Assembly (NCBI RefSeq): GCF_003812745.1
Contig: NZ_CP033831.1
Span: forward strand, 1,612,001-1,676,000
Source: Serratia sp. FDAARGOS_506
Lineage (GTDB): Bacteria > Pseudomonadota > Gammaproteobacteria > Enterobacterales > Enterobacteriaceae
Direction: 5' to 3'
DNA length: 64,000 nucleotides
Below are positions 43,806-52,494 of this stretch, in pieces. Under the pieces are notes generated by a model, which had not been told where the DNA came from, made no database searches, and worked only from the letters and a program-made list of their open reading frames with translations. Within the stretch, counting starts at the first letter, position 1. Each line of letters begins with the position of its first letter. The position numbers and the translations under genes are program-made.

Positions 43806-44922
43806 CGCTCCACCGGTTGTTGGCACTGAACTGGAATATATGCAGGCTGCAATGAGCAGCGGCAAACTATGCGGCGACGGCGGTTTTACCCGTCGCTGCC
43901 AGCAGTGGATGGAACAGCGTTTCGGCAGCGCGAAGGTGTTGTTGACGCCTTCTTGCACCGCGTCGTTGGAAATGGCCGCCATCCTGCTGGATATTCAGCC
44001 GGGTGACGAAGTGATCATGCCGAGTTTTACCTTCGTCTCTACCGCCAATGCCTTTGTGTTGCGCGGCGCCAAAGTGGTGTTCGTCGACCTGCGTCCGGAT
44101 ACCATGAACATCGACGAAACCAAAATCGAAGCGGCGATCACCGATAAAACCCGCGCGATCGTGCCGGTGCATTACGCCGGCGTCGCCTGCGAGATGGATA
44201 CCATCATGGCGCTGGCGAAGAAATATAACCTGTTCGTGGTGGAAGACGCCGCTCAGGGCGTAATGTCGACCTACAAAGGCAAGGCTTTGGGCACTATCGG
44301 CCATATCGGCTGCTTCAGCTTCCATGAAACCAAAAACTATACCGCCGGCGGCGAAGGCGGCGCGACGCTGGTGAACGATCCGGCCCTGATCGATCGGGCG
44401 GAAGTCATCCGCGAGAAAGGCACCAACCGCAGCCAGTTCTTCCGTGGCCAGGTGGACAAATATACCTGGCGCGACATCGGCTCCAGCTATCTGATGTCTG
44501 ATTTGCAGGCCGCCTACCTGTGGGGGCAACTGGAAGTGGCGGAGCGCATTAACCAGCGCCGCCTGTCGCTGTGGCAAAAGTATTACGGCAGTTTCCTGCC
44601 GTTGGCGCAGGCCGGCCGCATCGAGCTGCCGAGCATACCGGCAGATTGCGAGCACAATGCGCACATGTTCTATATCAAGCTGCGCGATATCGACGATCGC
44701 ACCGCATTTATCGACTATTTGAAAGAAGCCGAGATCATGACGGTGTTCCATTATATCCCGCTGCATGACTGCCCGGCTGGCGAACGTTTTGGCCGCTTTG
44801 CCGGCGAAGACCGCTACACCTCGCAGGAAAGCGCGCGCTTGGTGCGCTTGCCGCTGTTCTACAATATGTCCGATGTTAATCAACGTACGGTTATCAATAG
44901 CATACTGAGCTTCTTCGCCTGA
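43792..44922 (+). CDS. rffA: dTDP-4-keto-6-deoxyglucose transaminase RffA (WecE)
   Basis: This PLP enzyme forms dTDP-Fuc4N from the RffG product. The ATG at 43792 gives 376 residues, as in E. coli, with AGAGG at 43782-43786. It is a DegT/DnrJ-type aminotransferase: the PLP-phosphate region is TPSCTASLEMAA, EDAAQG carries the pyridine-N Asp, and the Schiff-base lysine is in FSFHETKNYTAGGEGG. It overlaps rffC by 14 bases and is 1 base from wzxE. Confidence 0.96.
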   Translation: MIPFNAPPVVGTELEYMQAAMSSGKLCGDGGFTRRCQQWMEQRFGSAKVLLTPSCTASLEMAAILLDIQPGDEVIMPSFTFVSTANAFVLRGAKVVFVDLRPDTMNIDETKIEAAITDKTRAIVPVHYAGVACEMDTIMALAKKYNLFVVEDAAQGVMSTYKGKALGTIGHIGCFSFHETKNYTAGGEGGATLVNDPALIDRAEVIREKGTNRSQFFRGQVDKYTWRDIGSSYLMSDLQAAYLWGQLEVAERINQRRLSLWQKYYGSFLPLAQAGRIELPSIPADCEHNAHMFYIKLRDIDDRTAFIDYLKEAEIMTVFHYIPLHDCPAGERFGRFAGEDRYTSQESARLVRLPLFYNMSDVNQRTVINSILSFFA

Positions 44923-44923
44923 T

Positions 44924-46174
44924 ATGTCGTTGGCAAAAGCGTCAATATGGACCGCCGGCTCCACGCTGATCAAAATCGGCGTGGGGCTGTTGGTGGTGAA
45001 ACTGCTGGCGGTGGCGTTTGGCCCCAGCGGCGTGGGGCAGGCGGGTAACTTCCGTCAGTTGATCACCGTGTTGGGCGTGTTGTCCGGCGCGGGCATTTTT
45101 AACGGCATTACCAAGTATGTGGCGGAGTACCATCAGGATCCGCAGCGTCTGCGTCTGGCGGTTGGTACGGCGTCGAGCATTGTGCTGGGCTTTTCGACCT
45201 TGCTGGCGTTGGTGTTTTTGTTCGCCGCCGAGCCTATCAGCATTGGGCTGTTTGGGCATGCCGATTACGTCGGTGTAGTGCGCGCCGTCGCCTTTATTCA
45301 GATGGGTATCGCCTACGCCAACCTGTTTATGGCGGTGCTGAAAGGCTATCGCGATGCGATGGGCAATGCGCTGGCGGTGATTGGCGGCAGCCTGATTGGC
45401 GTGGTGGCTTATTACCTGTGCTTCAAGCTGGGTGGTTATGAAGGCGCGCTGGCGGGGCTGGCTCTGGTGCCGGCGTTGGTGGTGTTGCCTGCCGGGCTGA
45501 TGCTGTGGCGGCGCAAAACGCTGCCGCTGCGTTATTTGGCGCCGCGTTGGGACAAACGGGTGGCCGGCAACCTCGGTAAGTTCACCATCATGGCGTTGAT
45601 CACCTCGGTGACGCTGCCGGTGGCCTACGTGATGATGCGAAACCTGTTGGCCGCCCATTACGGTTGGGATGAAGTGGGGATTTGGCAGGGTGTCAGCAGC
45701 ATTTCCGACGCCTATCTGCAGTTTATCACCGCCTCGTTTACCGTCTATCTGCTGCCGACGCTGTCGCGGTTGACGGACAAGGGCGCCATCTCACGGGAGA
45801 TCGTGCGTTCACTGAAATTCGTGCTGCCGGCAGTAGCAGCGGCGAGCTTTACGGTCTGGCTGCTGCGCGATTTCGCTATTTGGCTGCTGTTCTCGGACAA
45901 ATTTGTCGCCATGCGCGATCTGTTTGCTTGGCAGCTGGTGGGCGACGTGCTGAAAGTCGGGGCTTATGTGTTCGGCTATCTGGTGATCGCCAAAGCGTCG
46001 TTGCGTTTTTATATCCTGACGGAAGTCAGCCAGTTTCTGCTGCTGACGCTGTTCTCGCACTGGCTGATCCCACTGCACGGCGCATTGGGAGCGGCTCAGG
46101 CCTATATGGCAACCTACATCGTGTATTTCACGCTCTGTAGCTGCGTGTTTCTTATCTATCGTAGACGAGTATGA
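44924..46174 (+). CDS. wzxE: ECA lipid III flippase WzxE
   Basis: This flips the undecaprenyl-linked ECA trisaccharide (lipid III) across the inner membrane. Its 416 residues form about 12 membrane helices of the MOP/PST type. The start [19 protein letters not shown] is amphipathic as in the family, and KYVAEYH and GYRDAMGN are conserved loops. It lies between the sugar-nucleotide genes and rffT, which it overlaps by four bases. Confidence 0.95.
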   Translation: MSLAKASIWTAGSTLIKIGVGLLVVKLLAVAFGPSGVGQAGNFRQLITVLGVLSGAGIFNGITKYVAEYHQDPQRLRLAVGTASSIVLGFSTLLALVFLFAAEPISIGLFGHADYVGVVRAVAFIQMGIAYANLFMAVLKGYRDAMGNALAVIGGSLIGVVAYYLCFKLGGYEGALAGLALVPALVVLPAGLMLWRRKTLPLRYLAPRWDKRVAGNLGKFTIMALITSVTLPVAYVMMRNLLAAHYGWDEVGIWQGVSSISDAYLQFITASFTVYLLPTLSRLTDKGAISREIVRSLKFVLPAVAAASFTVWLLRDFAIWLLFSDKFVAMRDLFAWQLVGDVLKVGAYVFGYLVIAKASLRFYILTEVSQFLLLTLFSHWLIPLHGALGAAQAYMATYIVYFTLCSCVFLIYRRRV

Positions 46175-47256
46175 CCACACTGATTCACGTTCTGGGATCC
46201 GATATCCCGCATCATAACCAGACGGTGCTGCGCTTCTTCAACGACGTGCTGGCACCGCGTTTGCCGGCTGAGCAGACGCGGCATTTTATGGTGGCGGCCA
46301 AGGATGCGGCGGCACTGGGAGATTTCCCCGCCCTGAACATTGAGCCTTATGCGGACAAGAAAAGCCTGGCGGCGGCGGTGATTGCCCGCGCCCAGGCCGA
46401 TCGCGGCGCGCGCTTTTTCCTGCACGGCCAGTTCAATGCAGGACTGTGGCTGGCGCTGCTGAGCGGCAAGATCAAGGCGCGTCAGGTCAGTTGGCATATT
46501 TGGGGCGCCGATCTGTATGAAGACGCCACCAGCTGGAAATTCCGGCTGTTCTATCTGCTGCGCCGTATTGCGCAGGGACGAGTGGGAAATGTGTTCGCCA
46601 CCCGCGGTGACGTAATTCACTACCAGCAGCGCCATGCGCGGGTGCCGGCCTCGCTGCTGTACTTCCCGACCCGCATGGATCCGGCGCTGACCGACGTTCA
46701 CGTCGAGAAAAACCTGGCCGGGCCGATGACGATTCTGGTGGGCAACTCCGGCGATCGCAGCAATCGGCATATCGAAGCGCTGCAGGCGATTCATCAGCAG
46801 TTCGGCGCCGACGTGCGCGTGATCCTGCCGATGGGTTATCCGGCCAACAACGATGCCTACATTGAGCAGGTGCGCGCCGCCGGATTGCCGTTGTTCGGCG
46901 AGAAAAACCTGCAGCTGCTCACGCAGCAGGTGGCGTTTGAGGACTATCTCAATATTCTGCGCGCCTGCGATCTCGGCTATTTCATTTTCAATCGCCAGCA
47001 GGGGATTGGCACCCTGTGCCTGCTGATTCAGTTCGGCGTGCCTTTTGTGCTCAGCCGGCAAAACCCGTTCTGGCAGGACTTGGCGGAACAGCACCTGCCG
47101 GTGTTGTTCTATGGCGATTCGCTGGACGAGGCGGTGGTGCGCGAAGCGCAGCGCCAACTGGCGGCGGTGGATAAACAGGCGATCGCCTTCTTCAATCCGA
47201 ACTATGTCGACGGCTGGCAGCAAGCTCTGGCGTTGGCGGCGGGAGAAAGCTCATGA
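46171..47256 (+). CDS. rffT: TDP-Fuc4NAc:lipid II Fuc4NAc transferase RffT (WecF)
   Basis: This adds the third sugar, Fuc4NAc, to lipid II to make lipid III at the inner face of the inner membrane. Its 361 residues (E. coli 359) belong to GT56. Conserved blocks include [21 protein letters not shown] at the start and [28 protein letters not shown] and [17 protein letters not shown]. It overlaps both wzxE and wzyE by ATGA junctions. Confidence 0.95.
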   Translation: MTTLIHVLGSDIPHHNQTVLRFFNDVLAPRLPAEQTRHFMVAAKDAAALGDFPALNIEPYADKKSLAAAVIARAQADRGARFFLHGQFNAGLWLALLSGKIKARQVSWHIWGADLYEDATSWKFRLFYLLRRIAQGRVGNVFATRGDVIHYQQRHARVPASLLYFPTRMDPALTDVHVEKNLAGPMTILVGNSGDRSNRHIEALQAIHQQFGADVRVILPMGYPANNDAYIEQVRAAGLPLFGEKNLQLLTQQVAFEDYLNILRACDLGYFIFNRQQGIGTLCLLIQFGVPFVLSRQNPFWQDLAEQHLPVLFYGDSLDEAVVREAQRQLAAVDKQAIAFFNPNYVDGWQQALALAAGESS

Positions 47257-48620
47257 CGTTGGCACAATTCGGCGGCCTGTTTGTCGTCTATCTGGTCAGC
47301 CTGACGTTTATCCTGACGCTGACCTACCAGGAGTTTCGGCGTGTGCGCTTTAACTTCAACGTCTTCTTCTCGCTGCTGTATTTGCTGACGTTCTATTTCG
47401 GTTTCCCGCTGACCTGCCTGCTGGTGTTTCAGTTTGACGTCGAAGTGGTGCCGGTGGAATTTCTGCTGTACGCCCTGCTATCGGCGACGGCGTTTTACGC
47501 CATCTATTACGTCACCTACAAGACCCGGCTGCGCAAGCAACGCACTCAGCCGCGTACGGCGCTGTTTACCATGAATCGGGTGGAAACCCACATTACCTGG
47601 GTGTTACTGGCTCTGGTTGCGATCGGCACCGTGGGGATTTTCTTCATGCAGAACGGCTTCCTGCTGTTCAAGCTTAATTCCTACAGCCAGATCTTCTCCA
47701 GCGACGTTTCCGGCGTGGCGCTCAAGCGGTTCTTCTACTTCTTCATTCCGGCGATGCTGGTGGTCTACTTCCTGCGGCAGGATCTGCGAGCCTGGTTCTT
47801 GTTCCTGGTGGCAACGGTGGCGTTCGGTATTCTGACCTACGTGATCGTCGGCGGCACTCGCGCCAACATTATCATCGCCTTCGCGCTGTTCCTGTTTATC
47901 GGCATCGTGCGCGGTTGGATCACGCTGTGGATGCTGGCGGCGGCGGGCATATTCGGCGTGGTCGGCATGTTCTGGTTGGCGTTGAAACGCTACAGTTTGG
48001 ACGTCAGCGGTGCGGAAGCGTTTTATACCTTCCTCTACCTGACCCGCGATACCTTCTCGCCGTGGGAAAACCTGGCGCTGCTGCTGCAAAATTACGACAA
48101 GATCGATTTCCAGGGCCTGGCGCCGATTGTGCGTGATTTCTACGTCTTTATTCCAACCTGGCTATGGCCGGGCCGGCCGGACGTGGTGCTGAACTCGGCC
48201 AACTACTTCACCTGGGAAGTGCTGAACAATCACTCCGGGCTGGCGATTTCCCCGACGCTGATCGGTTCACTGGTGGTGATGGGCGGCGCGCTGTTTATCC
48301 CTCTCGGCGCGATTCTGGTGGGCATGATCATCAAGTGGTTCGACTGGCTGTATGAGTTGGGCAAAACCGAACCGAACCGTTATAAGGCGGCTATCCTGCA
48401 AGGCTTCTGTTTCGGTGCGGTGTTCAACATGATCGTGTTGGCGCGCGAAGGGGTAGACTCATTCGTGTCGCGCGTGGTGTTCTTCTGCATTATTTTCGGC
48501 GCCTGTCTGGTGCTGGCGAAGTTGCTGTATTGGCTGTTCGATACCGCCGGGTTGATCAAGGCCAGAGTGACGCGCGCCCGCGCGTTGGCGTCTCCTTCTC
48601 GGGCGAACGGTCTTTTGTAA
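47253..48620 (+). CDS. wzyE: ECA polymerase WzyE
   Basis: This integral membrane polymerase joins ECA repeat units on the periplasmic side. Its 455 residues (E. coli about 450) are mostly hydrophobic, with about 11 helices. The periplasmic loop [21 protein letters not shown] and the segment [18 protein letters not shown] are characteristic. It overlaps rffT by four bases and is followed by rffM. Confidence 0.95.
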   Translation: MTLAQFGGLFVVYLVSLTFILTLTYQEFRRVRFNFNVFFSLLYLLTFYFGFPLTCLLVFQFDVEVVPVEFLLYALLSATAFYAIYYVTYKTRLRKQRTQPRTALFTMNRVETHITWVLLALVAIGTVGIFFMQNGFLLFKLNSYSQIFSSDVSGVALKRFFYFFIPAMLVVYFLRQDLRAWFLFLVATVAFGILTYVIVGGTRANIIIAFALFLFIGIVRGWITLWMLAAAGIFGVVGMFWLALKRYSLDVSGAEAFYTFLYLTRDTFSPWENLALLLQNYDKIDFQGLAPIVRDFYVFIPTWLWPGRPDVVLNSANYFTWEVLNNHSGLAISPTLIGSLVVMGGALFIPLGAILVGMIIKWFDWLYELGKTEPNRYKAAILQGFCFGAVFNMIVLAREGVDSFVSRVVFFCIIFGACLVLAKLLYWLFDTAGLIKARVTRARALASPSRANGLL

Positions 48621-48634
48621 GGGTAATGAGAACG

Positions 48635-49375
48635 ATGGAAGCAAAGATTTCGGTGCCGCAGTATGAGCTGCGCGGTTTCAGCCTGTGGGGCTTTCGCGAT
48701 ATGGCGCACTGCATGGACTTTTTGTTCGACGGCGGCCGGGTAAAGCAGGGCACGCTGGTGGCAATGAACGCGGAAAAGATCCTGAAGGCGGAAGAGGACC
48801 AGGCGCTGCATGCGTTGCTGGATGAGGCGGAGTACAAGTACGCCGACGGCATCAGCATGGTGCGTTCGATTCGTCGCAAATACCCTGTGGCGGACGTTTC
48901 GCGCGTTGCGGGTGCCGATCTGTGGGAGGCCTTGATGCAACGCGCTGGCCGTGAAGGCACGCCGGTCTTCCTGGTCGGCGGCAAACCGGAGGTCTTGGCG
49001 GAAACCGAGCAAAAGCTGCGCAGCCAGTGGAATGTCAACCTGGTAGGCAGCCAGGACGGCTATTTCAAACCGGATCAGCGAGAGGCGTTGTTCGAGCGTA
49101 TTCGTGCCAGCGGCGCGGCTATCGTGACGGTGGCGATGGGATCGCCGAAGCAGGAGCTTCTGATGCGCGACTGCCGCAAGGTGCATCCGCAGGCGCTATA
49201 TATGGGCGTGGGCGGCACCTACGACGTCTTTACCGGCCATGTGAAGCGTGCGCCCAAGGTGTGGCAGAATCTCGGTCTGGAATGGCTCTACCGCCTGCTC
49301 AGCCAGCCCAGCCGCATTGGCCGACAGTTGAAGCTGTTGAAGTTTGTCGGCTACTACTACAGCGGCAAGATGTAA
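48635..49375 (+). CDS. rffM: UDP-ManNAcA transferase RffM (WecG)
   Basis: This adds ManNAcA to lipid I to form lipid II of ECA. The ATG at 48635 gives 246 residues, the E. coli length; an ATG at 48626 would add three. It is a WecG/TagA/CpsF (GT26) protein with [40 protein letters not shown] and [12 protein letters not shown]. The membrane-associating C-terminus is rich in Arg, Leu and Tyr. It is the last ECA gene and ends in hairpin 49384-49412. Confidence 0.95.
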   Translation: MEAKISVPQYELRGFSLWGFRDMAHCMDFLFDGGRVKQGTLVAMNAEKILKAEEDQALHALLDEAEYKYADGISMVRSIRRKYPVADVSRVAGADLWEALMQRAGREGTPVFLVGGKPEVLAETEQKLRSQWNVNLVGSQDGYFKPDQREALFERIRASGAAIVTVAMGSPKQELLMRDCRKVHPQALYMGVGGTYDVFTGHVKRAPKVWQNLGLEWLYRLLSQPSRIGRQLKLLKFVGYYYSGKM

Positions 49376-49383
49376 CCCCTCAT

Positions 49384-49412
49384 CCGGGGCGGAAAGTGCT
49401 GTTCCGCTCCGG
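49384..49412 (+). terminator. Hairpin ending the ECA operon
   Basis: CCGGGGCGGAA and TTCCGCTCCGG pair over 11 positions with one G-T pair and a 7-base loop, 8 bases after the rffM stop. No T-run follows. Confidence 0.6.
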
Positions 49413-49740
49413 TCTGCTGTACCAATAATCTGCTTTTGCACGTTTCTCCCGCATATCTATAACCCCCGGCCCTAAGCGTCGTTGCATTTATTCCATAAAG
49501 TTTTAAATTGCGGTTTGCTTATAGCGGCGAAATGCGAAACGATACCGCCCGGAAATTATCCCTGGCCGCTGAAGCCTGATGCGACAGCGCTGAACGATGT
49601 CCTTCTCACGGTAACTTCGCTCCGAATACCCGTTGATGCCAACCCAATCGGCAGGGGATGATTTATTCTTTTAATAATGACAATAACGACCGGCAGCGGC
49701 CGGCAGGCAAACACAACCCGAGAAAAATTATTGAGGATTT
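49413..49740 (+). promoter_or_regulatory. yifK upstream region with candidate GcvB site
   Basis: About 330 bases with no gene. Just upstream of yifK the leader contains AAACACAACCC (49709-49719), the CA-rich type of sequence targeted by GcvB. E. coli yifK is a known GcvB target. GAGGA at 49733-49737 is the ribosome binding site. No clear promoter could be assigned. Confidence 0.5.
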
Positions 49741-51144
49741 ATGGCACACAAAGAGAAACCGCAAGGGCTACACCGGGGTCTTGAGGCCCGGCACATCGAG
49801 CTTATCGCTCTCGGGGGCACCATCGGTGTCGGCCTGTTTATGGGATCGGCCAGTACGCTGAAATGGGCGGGGCCATCGGTGCTGCTGGCTTACATCATCG
49901 CCGGGCTGTTCGTGTTCTTCATTATGCGTTCGATGGGGGAGATGCTGTTCCTCGAACCGGTCGCCGGGTCGTTCGCCGTTTACGCGCATAAATACATGAA
50001 TCCCTATTTCGGTTACCTGACCGCCTGGGGCTACTGGTTTATGTGGATCGCCGTCGGCATTTCGGAGATCACCGCCATCGGGGTGTACGTGCAGTTCTGG
50101 TTCCCGGAAATACCGCAGTGGGTGCCGGCGCTGATCGCCGTGGCGATGGTGGCGCTGGCCAACCTGGCGGCGGTGCGCCTGTATGGGGAGCTGGAATTCT
50201 GGTTCGCCATGATCAAGGTTACCACCATCATCGTGATGATTCTGGTGGGGCTGGGGGTGATCTTCTTCGGCTTCGGCAACGGTGGTGAACCTATTGGTTT
50301 CGCCAATCTGACGGCGCACGGCGGTTTCTTTGCCGGCGGCTGGAAAGGCTTCTTGTTTGCGCTGTGCATCGTGGTGGCCTCCTATCAGGGGGTTGAGCTG
50401 GTGGGCATCACCGCCGGGGAAGCCAAGAATCCGCAGGTGACGCTGAAACGCGCGATCAACAATATCCTGTGGCGCATTCTGATCTTCTATGTCGGCGCGA
50501 TCTTCGTCATCGTCACCATCTTCCCGTGGAACGGCATCGGCACCACCGGCAGCCCGTTCGTGCTGACCTTCGCCAAGATCGGCATCGTTGCCGCCGCCGG
50601 CATCATCAACTTCGTGGTATTGACCGCCGCGCTCTCCGGCTGCAACAGCGGCATGTACAGCGGCGGCCGCATGCTGTACGCCCTGGCCAAGAACCGCCAA
50701 CTGCCGGCGGCGTTGACCAAGCTTTCCGCCAGCGGCGTGCCGGTGAACTGCATTGCCGTCACCATCGGCTGCCTGTTGGTGGGTTCCGCGCTGAACTACA
50801 TTATCCCGAATCCGGAGCAGGTGTTCGTCTATGTCTACAGCGCCAGTGTGCTGCCGGGCATGGTGCCGTGGTTCGTGGTGCTGATAAGCCAACTCTATTT
50901 CCGCCGCGCCCATAAGGAAGCGATCAAAAACCACAGCTTTAAGTCGATCATGTTCCCGTATGTGAACTATCTGACCATCGCTTTTCTGATTTGCGTGCTG
51001 GTCGGCATGGGAATCAATCCGGATACGCGGATTTCCCTGCTGGTCGGCGCGATTTTCTTAGCGGGCGTCAGCCTGTGCTACTTCGCTTTCGGCATGCACA
51101 AGAAACATCATCCGGCTGAAAATCGGGCAGAAACGCGCCAATAA
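49741..51144 (+). CDS. yifK: Amino acid permease YifK (threonine/serine, ThrP)
   Basis: This inner-membrane amino acid:proton symporter of the APC superfamily is reported in E. coli to carry threonine and serine. Its 467 residues (E. coli 461) show the family start [26 protein letters not shown], which forms the unwound substrate helix, then the [15 protein letters not shown] and [17 protein letters not shown] segments. About 12 membrane helices are evident. It sits between the ECA operon and the tRNA cluster as in E. coli. Confidence 0.95.
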   Translation: MAHKEKPQGLHRGLEARHIELIALGGTIGVGLFMGSASTLKWAGPSVLLAYIIAGLFVFFIMRSMGEMLFLEPVAGSFAVYAHKYMNPYFGYLTAWGYWFMWIAVGISEITAIGVYVQFWFPEIPQWVPALIAVAMVALANLAAVRLYGELEFWFAMIKVTTIIVMILVGLGVIFFGFGNGGEPIGFANLTAHGGFFAGGWKGFLFALCIVVASYQGVELVGITAGEAKNPQVTLKRAINNILWRILIFYVGAIFVIVTIFPWNGIGTTGSPFVLTFAKIGIVAAAGIINFVVLTAALSGCNSGMYSGGRMLYALAKNRQLPAALTKLSASGVPVNCIAVTIGCLLVGSALNYIIPNPEQVFVYVYSASVLPGMVPWFVVLISQLYFRRAHKEAIKNHSFKSIMFPYVNYLTIAFLICVLVGMGINPDTRISLLVGAIFLAGVSLCYFAFGMHKKHHPAENRAETRQ

Positions 51145-51229
51145 ACGGTGAAAAGGGGCTACGGAGTGCGCTTTTGCGCGCGGGGGTGAGCAAAGCGTAA
51201 TCAAACGCAACATTTCTGCGAAAAAGCAC

Positions 51230-51258
51230 TAGACAGGATTGGCGTAAATCCGTAGTAT
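51230..51258 (+). promoter_or_regulatory. Promoter of the argX tRNA operon
   Basis: TAGACA (51230-51235), a 17-base spacer and TAGTAT (51253-51258) form a good sigma-70 promoter. A GC-rich discriminator (CCCCTCCCGC) follows, the pattern of stringently controlled stable-RNA promoters. Confidence 0.7.
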
Positions 51259-51279
51259 CCCCTCCCGCAACGGCGCTAC

Positions 51280-51356
<77 letters not shown>

Positions 51357-51415
51357 TTAAGTTTGTGCGCAGGAGCTGCGGTGGTAATATTACCGCGTGA
51401 GTAAGAAGTAGTAAT

Positions 51416-51492
51416 GGTGGCTATAGCTCAGTTGGTAGAGCCCTGGATTGTGATTCCAGTTGTCGTGGGTTCGAGTCCCATTAGCCACCCCA
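51416..51492 (+). tRNA. hisR: tRNA-His (anticodon GTG)
   Basis: A 77-base tRNA that includes the extra 5' G typical of tRNA-His and an encoded CCA. Anticodon GTG is in GGATTGTGATTCC. Confidence 0.98.
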
Positions 51493-51533
51493 CTTCCTAA
51501 CGAAGTGAAGATTTAGCAGTATTTTGTGACAGT

Positions 51534-51620
51534 GCGAAGGTGGCGGAATTGGTAGACGCGCTAGCTTCAGGTGTTAGTGTTCTTACGGACGTGAGGGTTC
51601 AAGTCCCTCTCTTCGCACCA
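51534..51620 (+). tRNA. leuT: tRNA-Leu (anticodon CAG)
   Basis: An 87-base class II tRNA with a long variable arm (GTTCTTACGGAC) and encoded CCA. The anticodon is CAG. Confidence 0.98.
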
Positions 51621-51694
51621 CGCAAAATATCTGATAAATATAAGATTTATATGGACAACGGTCTGATAAATCGGGTAGTATGAGCAACACAAAT

Positions 51695-51771
51695 CGGCGA
51701 GTAGCGCAGCTTGGTAGCGCAACTGGTTTGGGACCAGTGGGTCGGAGGTTCGAATCCTCTCTCGCCGACCA
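51695..51771 (+). tRNA. proM: tRNA-Pro (anticodon TGG), second copy
   Basis: A 77-base tRNA identical to the copy at 60-136. It is fourth in the argX-hisR-leuT-proM order, where E. coli also has proM. The wobble uridine can read all four proline codons when modified. Confidence 0.98.
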
Positions 51772-51781
51772 CTTTCAAAGA

Positions 51782-51804
51782 AACCGACGCAAGTCGGTTT
51801 TTTT
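51782..51804 (+). terminator. tRNA operon terminator, first
   Basis: AACCGAC-GCAA-GTCGGTT with a T-run, 10 bases after the proM CCA. Confidence 0.88.
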
Positions 51805-51813
51805 ACGTCTGCA

Positions 51814-51856
51814 GTTTATGAGGATGAGCACCTCCGCAGGAGATTCGAGCCTCGCG
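51814..51856 (+). repeat. Second copy of the sequence found after the first tRNA-Pro
   Basis: These 43 bases match 181-223 with only two differences. They contain CCTCCGCAGGAG and the ATTCGAGCCTCGCG segment. In both loci the sequence lies directly after the tRNA terminator. The second repeat unit seen at 281 is absent here. Confidence 0.85.
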
Positions 51857-51875
51857 ACGTGAAATGAACATCGAC

Positions 51876-51904
51876 AAGCCCGTGCAGTACTGCACGGGCT
51901 TTTT
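51876..51904 (+). terminator. tRNA operon terminator, second
   Basis: The palindrome GCCCGTGCA-GTAC-TGCACGGGC followed by TTTTT. With the upstream terminator it bounds a short RNA segment holding the repeat at 51814-51856. Confidence 0.88.
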
Positions 51905-51943
51905 GCATTTCTGGGATTTAGCATCTTGCGTCTGCCGGTAGTG

Positions 51944-51993
51944 TGTTGGCTTTCAGCGACAACGTCATTCAGCGCTGTCGTCAGGTTGAGACA
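51944..51993 (+). promoter_or_regulatory. Two GlrR-type activator sites upstream of glmZ
   Basis: TGTC-N10-GACA lies at 51976-51993 and a near match TGTT-N10-GACA at 51944-51961, 32 bases apart (about three helical turns). TGTC-N10-GACA is the reported GlrR recognition pattern at glmY and glmZ promoters. They are about 220-270 bases upstream of the transcript start, suited to an enhancer-binding protein. Confidence 0.72.
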
Positions 51994-51995
51994 AA

Positions 51996-52008
51996 TAATT
52001 AATTGATT
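51996..52008 (-). promoter_or_regulatory. IHF-type site between the GlrR sites and the glmZ promoter
   Basis: On the minus strand the sequence AATCAATTAATTA fits the IHF consensus WATCAANNNNTTR. IHF bending would bring bound GlrR to the sigma-54 promoter. IHF dependence is reported for glmY/glmZ promoters in other enterobacteria; here it is inferred. Confidence 0.6.
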
Positions 52009-52186
52009 TTAAAAGACAAAATTAGCTTTGGCTTAAGTCGTCGTTTCGAAGCGACATCCTCATAACTGCCGCCGGCAAGGATCGCCAGGGAATGGTTTGT
52101 GACGGGAAAGGGGGGATAAAATAAAAATACAATATTTTCAATATATTGAACTCTATTTTCCTATTGTGACGGTCTCAATCAAAATA

Positions 52187-52203
52187 TTGGCACGCCAAGT
52201 GCA
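52187..52203 (+). promoter_or_regulatory. Sigma-54 promoter of glmZ
   Basis: TTGGCACGCCAAGTGCA has the -24 GG and -12 GC dinucleotides 10 bases apart, as sigma-54 RNA polymerase requires. The GC lies about 13 bases before the expected GlmZ 5' end. TATCTA at 52205-52210 could be part of a sigma-70 -10, but I see no matching -35. Confidence 0.82.
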
Positions 52204-52214
52204 TTATCTATAGC

Positions 52215-52421
52215 GTAGATGCTCATTCCACCTCTTATGTTCGCCTTAGGCCTCATAAACCCTGGGAATGACGCAGAGCCGATTTAGGGTGCCTATCGCC
52301 CACGAGAACGATGACTAACCCGTCATCACGCTCAGGGCAGAACGTTGAGTGAGGCACCGCCCCTGTTGTCCTAGACCTGATTGCTTCTTTATACACTTGC
52401 CACACGGCAAGTGTTTTTTTT
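52215..52421 (+). ncRNA. glmZ: GlmZ small RNA
   Basis: GlmZ with Hfq activates glmS translation, which makes glucosamine-6-phosphate for cell-envelope sugars. It is destroyed by RNase E guided by RapZ unless the decoy GlmY is present. The 5' part (GTAGATGCTCATTCCA, CTCTTATGTTCGCCTTA, GAATGACGCAGAGCCG) and the later AACGTTGAGTGA match E. coli GlmZ as I remember it. The length of about 207 bases is the same. It ends in an intrinsic terminator (52394-52421). The location immediately next to hemY is conserved, although E. coli has aslA and aslB on the other side. Confidence 0.9.
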
Positions 52422-52422
52422 T
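52394..52422 (+). terminator. glmZ terminator
   Basis: CACTTGCC-ACAC-GGCAAGTG followed by nine T residues. Confidence 0.92.
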
Positions 52423-52444
52423 GCACCTCAGAAAACCACCGGGC

Positions 52445-52477
52445 AAAAAAAAAGCGCGGCATTGGGGCCGCGCTTTT
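52445..52477 (-). terminator. hemCDXY operon terminator
   Basis: AAGCGCGGC and GCCGCGCTT pair around ATTGGG; the left side is a run of A, read as a T-run on the minus strand. It lies 18 bases beyond the hemY stop and faces the glmZ terminator. Confidence 0.9.
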
Positions 52478-52494
52478 CTCACTTGGGCAGGGCG

